Below are positions 25,411-33,832 of a DNA stretch of 63,189 bases, one piece after another. The DNA lies in contig NZ_BMZS01000012.1 of assembly GCF_014652915.1 (NCBI RefSeq), forward strand, positions 65,231 to 128,419, read 5' to 3'. How positions within the stretch are numbered: position 1 is the stretch's first letter; every line of letters starts with the position of its first letter. The DNA is from Thalassobaculum fulvum. Lineage in GTDB: Bacteria > Pseudomonadota > Alphaproteobacteria > Thalassobaculales > Thalassobaculaceae. The translations under genes were made by a program, and so were the position numbers. Below the pieces are notes generated by a model that saw nothing but the letters and a program-made list of their open reading frames with translations, was not told where the DNA came from and made no database searches.

Positions 25411-26517
25411 TCAGCCGAAGCGCTCCAGCCCCTCCAGGGTCTGGCGGATCACCTGGCGGGAGCGCCACAGCACCATCTCCTTCCAGGTGTCGGTGGCCGG
25501 GTAGTAGTGCCACTTGATCGCCTGCTTGATGGCCTGGGCTTCGGCGTCGTGCCAGTCGAAGGTGCGGTGGGCGTGCAGCCAGTGGTCGGCCCGCAGGTTC
25601 TTGCGGCTGCGCTCCTGGTCGTAGGTGCCGTATTCCAGGGCGACGTAGGTGTAGCGCTCGCCCAGCCGCGGCTCCCAGAACCGGCCCTGGGTGCCGTTCA
25701 GCGGGATCGAGAACGACGCGCCCTCGGCCGGCAGGCCGGTGCTGTCGCCGTACATCGCCAGCACCCGGTCCAGGTTCACCGTGCCGCGCTTGTGGCCGCA
25801 GATCGGCTCGCCGTAGCCGTGCGGGCCGAGGCCGGTGTGCACGTCGACCACCGACACCATGCGCCGGTCGCCGAGTCGGAACGCGTCGAACACCCCGGCC
25901 AGGGTCTGGCGGGCGCGGGTCGGGGCGGTGCCGCCGAAGAACATCGAGTGCTGGTGCTTGTACTGCCCGGCCTTGCGGGCGGCCTGGAACGCCTTCTCGC
26001 CGTGCTCGGCCCGCCACGCGGCGATCTTCGCCTCGGCCGCAGCCAGGGTCGCCTCGTCCAGCGAGGCCGGGACGAAGGCGTCGACCAGTTCGTCGTGGCC
26101 GGGGTTCTCGGGCAGCTTCTGGTCGAAGTCGACGAAGTTGCGGTTCAGGTCGCAGCCTTCCTCGGTGACCCGCCGCCACCACGCGAAGCCGTGGCAGTTC
26201 AGGGCGTGGACCAGCAGCACCGCGGTGTCCGGCGGCAGCCGTTCCGCGCCACCGTCCGCCAGCCAGTCGACCTGGATGCCGGAGCCGCAGAAGCCCTCGA
26301 CTCCGTGGGTGGCGCTGATCAGCACCAGCACCCGGCCGGCATCCTCGGGCCCGACCCAGGCGACATCGGTGGTCAACGGCTCGCCATGCGGGCCGCGCAG
26401 CGGGTTCTCCCAGGCGGTGAGGCTGGCCCCGGCGGCGGTCGCGGCGTCGAGGAACAGGTGGCGGGCGTCGCCGTATTCGTCGGCGAAGCTCGACCGGATA
26501 GAGGTCAGAATGTCCAT
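25411..26517 (-). CDS. DUF2817/M14-like metallocarboxypeptidase family protein
   Basis: A 368-residue protein of the DUF2817 family, related to M14 zinc carboxypeptidases. A likely zinc motif is ISATHGVEGFCGSGIQ (His and Glu), with DLNRNFVDF and VVDVHTGLGPHGYGEPI further on. Such proteins probably trim peptides or acyl-amino acids. ATG 26517 is chosen because the conserved SSFADEYGDARHLF follows at once. It is divergent from an XRE-cupin regulator, a good candidate for its control. Confidence 0.83.
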   Translation of the reverse strand: MDILTSIRSSFADEYGDARHLFLDAATAAGASLTAWENPLRGPHGEPLTTDVAWVGPEDAGRVLVLISATHGVEGFCGSGIQVDWLADGGAERLPPDTAVLLVHALNCHGFAWWRRVTEEGCDLNRNFVDFDQKLPENPGHDELVDAFVPASLDEATLAAAEAKIAAWRAEHGEKAFQAARKAGQYKHQHSMFFGGTAPTRARQTLAGVFDAFRLGDRRMVSVVDVHTGLGPHGYGEPICGHKRGTVNLDRVLAMYGDSTGLPAEGASFSIPLNGTQGRFWEPRLGERYTYVALEYGTYDQERSRKNLRADHWLHAHRTFDWHDAEAQAIKQAIKWHYYPATDTWKEMVLWRSRQVIRQTLEGLERFG

Positions 26518-26630
26518 GTCTCTGCCGGTATCACCGCGGCGGACCGGCGGCAAGCGCCGGGCGGGCAGGGCAGTGGTGCAGGTATCGACCGGTCTTGACG
26601 GGATTCCGGTTTCGGGAGAAATTCCCAGAT

Positions 26631-27203
26631 ATGGAAAATTCTCTCGCAACCGAAGCCTCGATCGATCAGCGGATCGCCCAGCGCCTGAAGGTGCTGCGCG
26701 GGGAGCGCGGCTGGTCGCTGGACGAGCTCGCCCGGCGCAGCGGTGTCAGCCGGGCGACCCTGTCGCGGCTGGAGAACGCCGAGGTCAGCCCGACCGCCAG
26801 CGTGCTTGGCAAGCTGTGCGCGGCCTACGGCCTGACCATGTCGCGGCTGATGCACATGGTCGAAGGCGACTTCCGGCCGCTGGTGCGCCGGGACGCGCAG
26901 CCGGTCTGGCTCGATCCGGAGGTCGGGTTCCGGCGCCGCTCGGTGTCGCCGCCGTCGCAGACGCTCGCAGCGGAAGGGCTGGAGTGCGAGCTCGAATCCG
27001 GAACCCGCATCGCCTACGACGAGCCGCCGCGCCCCGGGCTGGAGCACCACCTGCTGCTGCTCGACGGCGCGCTGACGGTCACGGTCGGCGGCCAGACCCA
27101 CGTGCTGCGGCCGGGCGACTGCCTGCGCTACCAGCTGTTCGGCCCGAGCGCGTTCGAGACGCCCGCGCACTGCGGCGCCCGCTACGTCCTGTTCATGGTG
27201 TGA
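26631..27203 (+). CDS. XRE-family regulator with C-terminal cupin
   Basis: A 190-residue regulator. The XRE helix-turn-helix lies at about residues 12-66 (SLDELARRSGVSRATLSRLENAEVSPT) and a cupin sensor fills the C-terminus (HHLLLLDGALTVTVGGQTHVLRPGDCLRYQ). Such proteins usually control a neighbouring transport or catabolic gene. The ATG at 26631 has no good Shine-Dalgarno, and an imperfect inverted repeat (arms GAGAAATTCC and GGAAAATTCTC, 26617-26644) covers the start, so autoregulation is likely. The GNAT gene follows 7 bp downstream. Confidence 0.88.
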   Translation: MENSLATEASIDQRIAQRLKVLRGERGWSLDELARRSGVSRATLSRLENAEVSPTASVLGKLCAAYGLTMSRLMHMVEGDFRPLVRRDAQPVWLDPEVGFRRRSVSPPSQTLAAEGLECELESGTRIAYDEPPRPGLEHHLLLLDGALTVTVGGQTHVLRPGDCLRYQLFGPSAFETPAHCGARYVLFMV

Positions 27204-27210
27204 GGCAGAC

Positions 27211-27759
27211 ATGGACACGCATGCCCCGATCGCCGTCGCCGAGCTCGCGCCGGAGGAGCTGCCCGGCAACGTCGGCGCCCTCGGAGAGCTGCTGCACGCC
27301 TGCGTCCACGACGGCGCCAGCGTCGGCTACGTGCTGCCGTTCGCGCCACAGCAGGCCGAGGCGTTCTGGCGTGACAAGGTGCTGCCGCCGGTCGCCACCG
27401 GCACCCGGGTGCTGTGGGTGGCTCGCGTCGGCGGGCAGTCCGGGGGGCGGATCGCCGGCACCGTGCAGCTCGACCTGGACACCCCGCCGAACCAGCCGCA
27501 CCGGGCCGAGGTCCGCAAGCTGCTGGTGCACCCGGCGTTCCGGCGCCGCGGCATCTCGCGGCTGCTGATGGCGGCGCTGGAGCGGCGGGCGGCCGCACTC
27601 GGGCGCAGCCTGCTGACCCTGGATACCCGAACCGGCGACGTCGCCGAGCCGCTGTACGCCTCGATCGGCTACCGGGTCGTCGGGGTGATCCCCGGCTACT
27701 GCCGCGACCCGTTCGCCGACCACCTCGACCCGACCACCATCATGTACAAGGCGCTCTGA
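27211..27759 (+). CDS. GNAT-family N-acetyltransferase
   Basis: A 182-residue acetyltransferase. The acetyl-CoA binding motif A is VRKLLVHPAFRRRGISRLLMAALE, followed by LTLDTRTGDVAEPLYASIGYRVVG, the usual end of the fold. It sits 7 bp after the XRE regulator and 2 bp before a small transporter, so the three probably form an operon. Many members act on small amines or antibiotics; the acceptor here is unknown. Confidence 0.88.
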   Translation: MDTHAPIAVAELAPEELPGNVGALGELLHACVHDGASVGYVLPFAPQQAEAFWRDKVLPPVATGTRVLWVARVGGQSGGRIAGTVQLDLDTPPNQPHRAEVRKLLVHPAFRRRGISRLLMAALERRAAALGRSLLTLDTRTGDVAEPLYASIGYRVVGVIPGYCRDPFADHLDPTTIMYKAL

Positions 27760-27761
27760 CC

Positions 27762-28217
27762 GTGGCGGCCCCGGTGTTCGTCGTCCTGGCGCTGCTGTCG
27801 GGGGCGCTGCTGGCGGCCCAGGGGCCGATCCTGGCCCGGCTGGCGACCTATGCCGGCGGCCCGATCCAGGCGGCGATCGTCGCCTTCAGCATCGGCCTCG
27901 CGGCCCTGGTGACGGTCTGCCTTGTGTCCGGCGGCGCGCTGCCGCGGCCGTCGGGGATCGTGCGGATGCCGGTCTGGCTGTGGGCCGGCGGCCTGATCGG
28001 GACCAGCCTGCTGGTGCTGACCCTGCTGGCGGTGCCGCGGATCGGCGTCACCACCTTCGCGGCGGCGGTCGTGTGCGGGCAGCTGATCGCGGCGCTCGCC
28101 TACGACCACACCGGTGCGTTCGGGCTGGAACTGCGCCGGATCGAGATTCGCGACGTCGCCGGCGTCGTCCTGCTGCTGGCCGGGCTGCTGATGATCACCG
28201 GCCACCAGCGCAACTGA
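27762..28217 (+). CDS. DMT-superfamily transporter, DUF606/YdcZ type
   Basis: A 151-residue membrane protein with about five hydrophobic helices (VFVVLALLSGALLAAQGPILARL at the start; VAGVVLLLAGLLMITG at the end). Length and pattern match the half-size DMT family DUF606, whose members probably work as dimers or pairs. GTG 27762 follows the GNAT stop by 2 bp. No second DUF606 gene is nearby, so it would act as a homodimer. Substrate unknown. Confidence 0.78.
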   Translation: MAAPVFVVLALLSGALLAAQGPILARLATYAGGPIQAAIVAFSIGLAALVTVCLVSGGALPRPSGIVRMPVWLWAGGLIGTSLLVLTLLAVPRIGVTTFAAAVVCGQLIAALAYDHTGAFGLELRRIEIRDVAGVVLLLAGLLMITGHQRN

Positions 28218-28309
28218 ATCGCGGTCTCCTCGGCCACTTCCCCGACCGGCATTTCCCCGGCATGCTGTCGCCCGCCGGTGGGGCCGGCACAACGCGTTGC
28301 GGGGGAACG

Positions 28310-28822
28310 ATGATTCGACGCTGTCTCGACGGGCTGTATCTCGGAGCGGGGATGCTGGCCGCCCTGTTCATGGTCTCGATCGGCATCCTGATCGTCACTT
28401 CGGTGATCGCCCGGCTCATGGGATCCTACGTGCCGGGGCTGAACCAGTACGCCGGCTACGCCATGGCGGCGTCCTCGTTCTTCGCGCTCGCCTATACCTT
28501 CGGCGCCGGCGGCCATATCCGGGTGAACCTCGTGCTCGCCAGGCTGCAGGGCCGGGCGCGCTGGCTGGCCGAGCTGTGGTGCCTGGGCGCCGGCTCGTTC
28601 CTGGCCTGCTACCTCGCCTGGTACCTGATCAAGATGGTGCGGGTCTCGCACATGCTCGGCGACGTCAGCGAGGGCGTGGACGCCACCCCGCTGTGGATCC
28701 CGCAGCTCGGCATGGCGGTCGGCTCGACTCTGTTCGCGATCTGCCTGATCGATCGTCTGGTCTCGGTGGCGCTCGGCGCGCCGATCGACAAGGCCGGCGG
28801 CGACGCCGCGGCCCTGGAGTAG
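28310..28822 (+). CDS. TRAP transporter small membrane subunit (DctQ-type)
   Basis: A 170-residue protein with four transmembrane helices and the DctQ pattern (LNQYAGYAMAASSFFALAYTFGAGGHIRVNLV). It is the small integral subunit of a sodium-driven TRAP uptake system and pairs with the large subunit 9 bp downstream. The ATG at 28310 is preceded by GGGGGAA. No binding-protein gene adjoins; the only one in the window is about 10 kb away on the other strand (40123-41097). Confidence 0.9.
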   Translation: MIRRCLDGLYLGAGMLAALFMVSIGILIVTSVIARLMGSYVPGLNQYAGYAMAASSFFALAYTFGAGGHIRVNLVLARLQGRARWLAELWCLGAGSFLACYLAWYLIKMVRVSHMLGDVSEGVDATPLWIPQLGMAVGSTLFAICLIDRLVSVALGAPIDKAGGDAAALE

Positions 28823-28831
28823 GGGGCGGCC

Positions 28832-30142
28832 ATGGAAGACTTGCTGTTCACCGGCCTGTTCCTGGTCACCCTGTTCTTCTTCCTCGGCTCCGGCCTGTGG
28901 GTCGGGCTGTCGCTGGTCGGCGTGGCGCTGGTCGGCATGGAGCTGTTCACCTCGCGACCGGTCGGCGACGCCATGGCGACCACGATCTGGTCGGCCTCGT
29001 CGTCGTGGACGCTGACCGCCCTGCCGCTGTTCATCTGGATGGGGGACATCCTGTTCCGGACCCGGCTGTCCGAGGACCTGTTCCGCGGCCTCGCCCCCTG
29101 GATGACCGGGCTGCCCGGCCGGCTGCTGCACACCAACATCGTGGGTTGCGCGGTGTTCGCGGCGGTCTCGGGCTCGTCGGCCGCCACCCTGGCGACGGTC
29201 GGCAAGATGTCGATACCGGAGCTGCGGCGCCGCCAGTATCCGGAGACCATGATCATCGGCACCCTGGCCGGGGCCGGCACGCTCGGCCTGCTGATCCCGC
29301 CGTCGATCATCATGATCGTCTACGGCGTGACCGTTAACGAGAGCATCGCGCAGCTGTTCATGGCCGGCATCCTGCCGGGGATCATGCTGGCCGGGCTGTT
29401 CATGGGCTACATCGCCATCCGCGCCCTGCTGCAGCCCGACCTGATGCCGGACAAGGGCGATCCGCTCAGCTTCGTCGGCAAGATCAAGCGCTCGGTGTAC
29501 CTGATGCCGGTGGTCGGGCTGATCCTGGCGGTGCTCGGCTCGATCTACTTCGGCATCGCCACCGCCACCGAGGCGGCGGTGCTGGGGGTGATCGGCGCCC
29601 TGATCCTGTCGGCGCTGCAGGGCTCGCTGACCTGGGACAACTTCAAGGAGAGCCTGCTCGGCGCCACCCGGACCTCGTGCATGATCGCGCTGATCCTGGC
29701 GGGGGCGCACTTCCTGACCCTGGCAATGGGCTTCACCGGCCTGCCGCGGCACCTGGCCGAGTTCATCGGCTCGCTCGAGCTGTCGCCGCTGATGCTGATC
29801 TTCGCGCTGACGATCTTCTACATCGTGCTCGGCTGCTTCCTGGACGGCATCTCCTCGGTGGTGCTGACCATGGCGGTGGTGGAACCGATGATCCGGCAGG
29901 CCGGGATCGACATCGTCTGGTTCGGCATCTTCCTGGTGATCGTGGTCGAGATGGCGCAGATCACCCCGCCGGTCGGCTTCAACCTGTTCGTGCTGCAGGG
30001 CATGACCCACCACGACATGGGCTACATCGCCCGCGCCGCCGTGCCGATGTTCCTGGTGATGGTGGTGGCGGTCGGCCTGATCGTGGCGTTCCCGGAGATC
30101 GTCATGTACCTGCCGGAGACGATGCGCCAGGGTCCGGGGTGA
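28832..30142 (+). CDS. TRAP transporter large membrane subunit (DctM-type)
   Basis: A 436-residue permease with about twelve hydrophobic helices. It has DctM hallmarks: ALPLFIWMGDILFRT, AAVSGSSAATLATVGKMSIPELRRRQYP, IIPPS-like LLIPPSIIMIVYG and a C-terminal QITPPVGFNLFVLQG. It forms the sodium-coupled translocation path with DctQ; the usual substrates of the family are organic acids, sialic acids or ectoines. Its last 41 bp overlap the end of the convergent methyltransferase gene. Confidence 0.93.
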   Translation: MEDLLFTGLFLVTLFFFLGSGLWVGLSLVGVALVGMELFTSRPVGDAMATTIWSASSSWTLTALPLFIWMGDILFRTRLSEDLFRGLAPWMTGLPGRLLHTNIVGCAVFAAVSGSSAATLATVGKMSIPELRRRQYPETMIIGTLAGAGTLGLLIPPSIIMIVYGVTVNESIAQLFMAGILPGIMLAGLFMGYIAIRALLQPDLMPDKGDPLSFVGKIKRSVYLMPVVGLILAVLGSIYFGIATATEAAVLGVIGALILSALQGSLTWDNFKESLLGATRTSCMIALILAGAHFLTLAMGFTGLPRHLAEFIGSLELSPLMLIFALTIFYIVLGCFLDGISSVVLTMAVVEPMIRQAGIDIVWFGIFLVIVVEMAQITPPVGFNLFVLQGMTHHDMGYIARAAVPMFLVMVVAVGLIVAFPEIVMYLPETMRQGPG

Positions 30143-30707
30143 CGGTGGGGGCCCGGGTGACGGTGTAGCGGTACACCGGCATCGGCCCGGACTCGGCCTC
30201 CAGCACGGCGGCGTCGGGCGGCCAGCCGTCGAACGCGAAGCTGTAGGCCACCACCGGCGTGCCGGGGCGCAGTTCCGCCGTCAGTTTCGGGGCCAGCCGC
30301 CGCATGGTGGCCGGCATCAGGTAGCAGACGACGGCGCCGGCGTCCGACAGCGACGCCGCCATCAGTTCGGCGCGGCGGAACTCCAGGTTGGGATACCGGC
30401 GCAGCATCAGCATGGCCCGCGCGAACAGCCAGGGCAGCGGCGACAGCTCGATGCCGACGACCCGGTTAGACGGGTAACGCCGGGCGAGCGCGAAGGCGAG
30501 GCCGCCCCAGCCGGACCCCAGGTCGTAGACCGTGCCGTCGACCGTCGCCGGCAGCAGCCGGAGCATCACCGCGCGGATCCCCGAGCCGGTCGGCATCGGT
30601 GGCACGCCGGTGCGCAGGGCATAGGCGACGATCAGCAGGCCGCCGGCGAGCAGGGTGACGAGCGCCACCGCCTCGGGGCCGGCAATGACCACCTCGATCG
30701 GGTTCAC
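30102..30707 (-). CDS. Membrane-anchored class I methyltransferase
   Basis: A 201-residue protein with one N-terminal hydrophobic segment (VALVTLLAGGLLIVAYAL) and a SAM-binding core: VYDLGSGWGGLAFALARRYP, VVGIELSPLPWLFA, and DAGAVVCYLMPATMRRL. This resembles small anchored methyltransferases found in many proteobacteria with no known substrate. It starts with GTG. The C-terminus overlaps dctM by 41 bp. Confidence 0.75.
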   Translation of the reverse strand: MNPIEVVIAGPEAVALVTLLAGGLLIVAYALRTGVPPMPTGSGIRAVMLRLLPATVDGTVYDLGSGWGGLAFALARRYPSNRVVGIELSPLPWLFARAMLMLRRYPNLEFRRAELMAASLSDAGAVVCYLMPATMRRLAPKLTAELRPGTPVVAYSFAFDGWPPDAAVLEAESGPMPVYRYTVTRAPTVTPDPGASSPAGT

Positions 30708-30793
30708 AGCGCGAACCCGCGATTACGAGAATGCAGAAACCCCATGGCGCCCGCTCGCCGGATCCGACGGCGGCATGATGCCACGAAACCGGA

Positions 30794-31567
30794 TCAGCGC
30801 TCCACGAACGCCCGCTCGATGACGTAGCTGCCGGGCTTGTTGTTGCTGCCCTCGACGAAGCCGAGGTCCTCGAGGATCTTCTTCAGGTCCTTCAGCATGG
30901 CCGGGCTGCCGCACAGCATTGCGCGGTCGTGCTCGGGATCGAGCATCGGCAGGCCGAGGTCGTCGGTCAGCTTGTTCGACAGGAGCAGGTCGGTGATCCG
31001 GCCGCGATGGCGGAACGGCTCGCGGGTGACGGTCGGGTAGTACAGCAGCTTCTCGCGCACGTACTCGCCGAGCAGTTCGTCCTTCGGGAAGTCGTTGGCG
31101 ATCCACTCGCCATAGGCCAGCTCGGCGACCTTCCGGCAGCCGTGCACCAGCACCACCTTCTCGTAGCGCTCGTAGCTCTCCGGGTCCTTGATCAGGCTCA
31201 TGAACGGGGCCAGCCCGGTGCCGGTGCCGATCAGGTAGAGGTTGCGGCCCGGCAGCAGGTTGCCCTGCACCAGGGTGCCGGTCGGCTTGCGGCCGACCAG
31301 GATCCGGTCGCCTTCCTTGAGATGCTGCAGCCGCGACGTCAGCGGGCCGTCCGGGACCTTGATGCTCAGGAACTCGAGCTTGTCCTCGTGATTGGCGCTG
31401 GCGAGCGAGTAGGCGCGCATCAGCGGCTTGCCCTCGACCTCCAGGCCGATCATCGTGAACTGGCCGTTCTCGAACCGGAACCCCGGATCGCGCGTGGTCG
31501 TGAAGCTGAACAGCGTGTCGGTCCAATGGTGGACGCTGAGCACGGTTTCGGAGTTCAGATTGCTCAT
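30794..31567 (-). CDS. fpr: Ferredoxin/flavodoxin-NADP reductase
   Basis: A 257-residue two-domain flavoprotein. The FAD-binding motif R-A-Y-S (51-54) and the NADP-binding GTGTGLAPFMSLIKDPE are clear, and the protein ends FVER, close to the FVEK end of alphaproteobacterial Fpr enzymes. It moves electrons between NADPH and ferredoxin or flavodoxin, often in oxidative-stress defence. ATG 31567 is chosen because SNLNSETVLSVHHWTDTLF is the conserved start. It is divergent from pdxJ across an A/T-rich 331-bp gap. Confidence 0.95.
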   Translation of the reverse strand: MSNLNSETVLSVHHWTDTLFSFTTTRDPGFRFENGQFTMIGLEVEGKPLMRAYSLASANHEDKLEFLSIKVPDGPLTSRLQHLKEGDRILVGRKPTGTLVQGNLLPGRNLYLIGTGTGLAPFMSLIKDPESYERYEKVVLVHGCRKVAELAYGEWIANDFPKDELLGEYVREKLLYYPTVTREPFRHRGRITDLLLSNKLTDDLGLPMLDPEHDRAMLCGSPAMLKDLKKILEDLGFVEGSNNKPGSYVIERAFVER

Positions 31568-31898
31568 CTGCCGGCATCCCATTCCGCAAGGGTCTTCAGA
31601 CGGGGTGGATCTCAGATGCTGGGTGGATAATTGTTCGTATACCTACATTTTTCAAGAGGCGAGTTGTCGCGTCGCGCTCGCTCTGGGCGGCTTCTAGATA
31701 GCCGCTCGGCCATGGTGCGCCAAGCGAATTGTTCGATTTAACGCACAATGTGCGGAATACCGGAATATCGCTCGCCCCATGGTCCGCTCGCGCCGCCATG
31801 TGTTGGCCCCATGGCAGCGACAACTTTGCCTTTGAACACGGCGCCATACTGGCCGATTCTGCGGTCGGACGAATTGACCTGCATCAGGATTCACTGAA
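31568..31898. promoter_or_regulatory. 331-bp divergent promoter region between fpr and pdxJ
   Basis: No gene is seen. The stretch is A/T-rich for this genome around 31620-31660 and 31720-31780, as expected for promoters on both strands. It contains a CGCAC-N3-GTGCG palindrome (see separate entry). I do not recognise a SoxR or other redox-regulator box. Confidence 0.55.
31742..31754. promoter_or_regulatory. Palindromic operator candidate 3 (CGCAC-N3-GTGCG)
   Basis: CGCACA-A-TGTGCG, a 6+1+6 perfect palindrome 157 bp upstream of pdxJ and 174 bp upstream of fpr. It shares the 5+5 core with the two sites before the CHAD-ParA operon, which suggests one regulator for both loci. Confidence 0.45.
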
Positions 31899-32639
31899 AT
31901 GACCGCGCTCAGCGTCAATCTCAACAAGGTGGCGACCCTCCGGAACACCCGTCCGCACGCCGAGCCGAGCGTGCTGAAGGCGGCGCGGATCGTGCTGGAG
32001 GCGGGCGCGGCCGGGGTCACGGTGCATCCGCGTCCCGACGCCCGGCACATCCGCGAGCAGGACGTGCTGGACCTGGCCGGACTGCTGAAGGACCCGGCCT
32101 GGACCGGGCGCGAATACAACATCGAGGGCTATCCCGACGAGCGCTTCCTGGCCCTGATCGAGCGGGTCCGGCCCGACCAGGTGACCCTGGTGCCGGACGC
32201 GCCGGAGCAGTCGACCTCCGACCACGGCTGGGACCTGCCGGGCGACGCCGAGTTCCTGCGGCCGATCGTGGCCCGCCTGCACGAACTCGGCTGCCGGGTG
32301 TCGCTGTTCGCCGACCCGGTGGCCGATGTCATCGCCGGGGCCAAGGCGGTCGGCGCCGACCGGGTGGAGCTCTACACCGGGCCTTACCACGACGCCTTCG
32401 GCAAGCCGGCCCAGGGTTCGGTCCTCAACACCTTCGTGGCGGCCGCCGGCCAGGCCAAGCAGCTCGGGCTCGGCCTGAACGCCGGGCACGACCTGACCCT
32501 CGACAACCTGCCGACGCTGTCGCGCGCGATCCCGTGGATCGACGAGGTGTCGATCGGCCACCACCTGATCGGCGACGCCTTGTGGATGGGGCTGGCAGCG
32601 GCGGTCAAGGCGTACCAGGCCTGCCTGGCGGGCGAGTGA
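31899..32639 (+). CDS. pdxJ: Pyridoxine 5'-phosphate synthase
   Basis: A 246-residue TIM-barrel enzyme that condenses 1-deoxy-xylulose 5-phosphate with 3-amino-2-oxopropyl phosphate in vitamin B6 synthesis. The N-terminal LSVNLNKVATLRN, the active-site TVHPRPDARHIRE (His43, Arg45), LGLGLNAGHDLT and SIGHHLIGDAL are diagnostic of PdxJ. The common pdxJ-acpS-lepB order is absent here; the gene stands alone between the fpr promoter and a convergent permease. Confidence 0.96.
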   Translation: MTALSVNLNKVATLRNTRPHAEPSVLKAARIVLEAGAAGVTVHPRPDARHIREQDVLDLAGLLKDPAWTGREYNIEGYPDERFLALIERVRPDQVTLVPDAPEQSTSDHGWDLPGDAEFLRPIVARLHELGCRVSLFADPVADVIAGAKAVGADRVELYTGPYHDAFGKPAQGSVLNTFVAAAGQAKQLGLGLNAGHDLTLDNLPTLSRAIPWIDEVSIGHHLIGDALWMGLAAAVKAYQACLAGE

Positions 32640-32705
32640 CGGCCGGCCCGCGGTAGCCGTCGTCGTGACCCGTCGGCGAGGCCGTTTCGGGTCGCGCATC
32701 CCGGC

Positions 32706-33737
32706 TCACGACAGCAGGCCGAAGAGCCAGCCCGAGGCCATCGATCCGGCGGCGGCCAGCGCCAGGTAGAGCAGGAACGGCTTCAGCCTGAGGACCGGCA
32801 GGATCGCCAGCGCGCCCCAGACGCTCACCACGCCCCCGGACACCAGGAAGGCCATGGCTGCGCCGGTCGACATGCCGTGATCGATGAGGGTCCGGGTCAG
32901 CGGCAGGGCGGCGTAGCCGTCGACATAGGCCGGACCGCCGACGACGACGGCCAGCGGGATGGCGAGGGCACTGTCGCGGCCGAGAAGGGGCCCGAGCGCG
33001 TCGGGCCGAAGCCAGGCGTTCAGAAGGAACTCCGCCGCGAACGCCGGTATCAGGACGATCAGCATCAGCCGCGTGATCGACCAGGCCTCCCGGCCGAACC
33101 GGGACCGCCGGGCGCGTTCCCGCCAGATTCGGGCGTCGAAGGTCGCGGCTGCCCCGCCGCAGGTTCCGGCCGGCCGCCCGAGAGTCCCGACGATGCGGTT
33201 GGATCGAAGAGGTGCCCGGATCCAGTCGCGGCGGGCGAGCATGCCGGTCACGCCGCCGCCGAGCAGGCCGAGGCCGATCGCAGCCAACGCCTTGCCGACG
33301 GCGAACTTCCAGCCGAGCGTGGCGACGGTGGCCGCCAGTATCGCCGGCCCGGTGATCGGCGAGGCGAGCCAGAACGCCATGACCGGGGCCAACGGCACGC
33401 CGGCCGCCAGCAGGCCGGCCATGAGCGGCAGCACCGTTACGCCGCAGACCGGCAGCAGCGCTCCGACGAACGCGGTCGCCAGGACCGCCGGGACCGTCCG
33501 GCCGCGGAACAGCGACGAGACCCGTTCGCCGGCACCGCTCGCCGTGATCCAGGCCGCGAGCAGGACGCCCGGCACGACGATCGGGGCGACATGGAGCATG
33601 CTGGCGGTGACGAACGCCACGGTCTGCCACGCCAGCTGCGGTTGCCACCACACCGTCGGCACGAGAAGCAGCCCCAGCAACAGGTAGACGTGGCGGACGG
33701 CGAGCTTCGACGAGCGGGTGACTTCCGATACGGCCAT
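32706..33737 (-). CDS. Permease of the DUF318/ArsP-like family
   Basis: A 343-residue membrane protein with about eight helices. Features of the YraQ/ArsP permease family are visible: VLLAAWITASGAGERVSSLF, ALLPVCGVTVLPLMAGLLAAGVP and VVGGPAYVDGYAALPLTR. ArsP members export organoarsenicals, but this subgroup is uncharacterised and no ars genes are near. A central basic loop (about 175-225) lies between the two helical bundles. GGAGG 6 bp before ATG 33737 is decisive for the start. It is divergent from a LysR regulator. Confidence 0.75.
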   Translation of the reverse strand: MAVSEVTRSSKLAVRHVYLLLGLLLVPTVWWQPQLAWQTVAFVTASMLHVAPIVVPGVLLAAWITASGAGERVSSLFRGRTVPAVLATAFVGALLPVCGVTVLPLMAGLLAAGVPLAPVMAFWLASPITGPAILAATVATLGWKFAVGKALAAIGLGLLGGGVTGMLARRDWIRAPLRSNRIVGTLGRPAGTCGGAAATFDARIWRERARRSRFGREAWSITRLMLIVLIPAFAAEFLLNAWLRPDALGPLLGRDSALAIPLAVVVGGPAYVDGYAALPLTRTLIDHGMSTGAAMAFLVSGGVVSVWGALAILPVLRLKPFLLYLALAAAGSMASGWLFGLLS

Positions 33738-33792
33738 GTCGACCTCCAGCGGTTGCGCCTTGAAACTGCGCGTCACGGAGGCATTTGAGAAA

Positions 33793-33803
33793 CGAGTAAC
33801 TCG
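33793..33803. promoter_or_regulatory. Candidate LysR site (CGAGT-A-ACTCG)
   Basis: An 11-bp perfect palindrome 30 bp upstream of the LysR gene and 56 bp upstream of the divergent permease. LysR proteins usually bind such dyads between themselves and the gene they control. Confidence 0.5.
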
Positions 33804-33832
33804 AAATTCAGCAATCGGAGAGATCAATAGCG

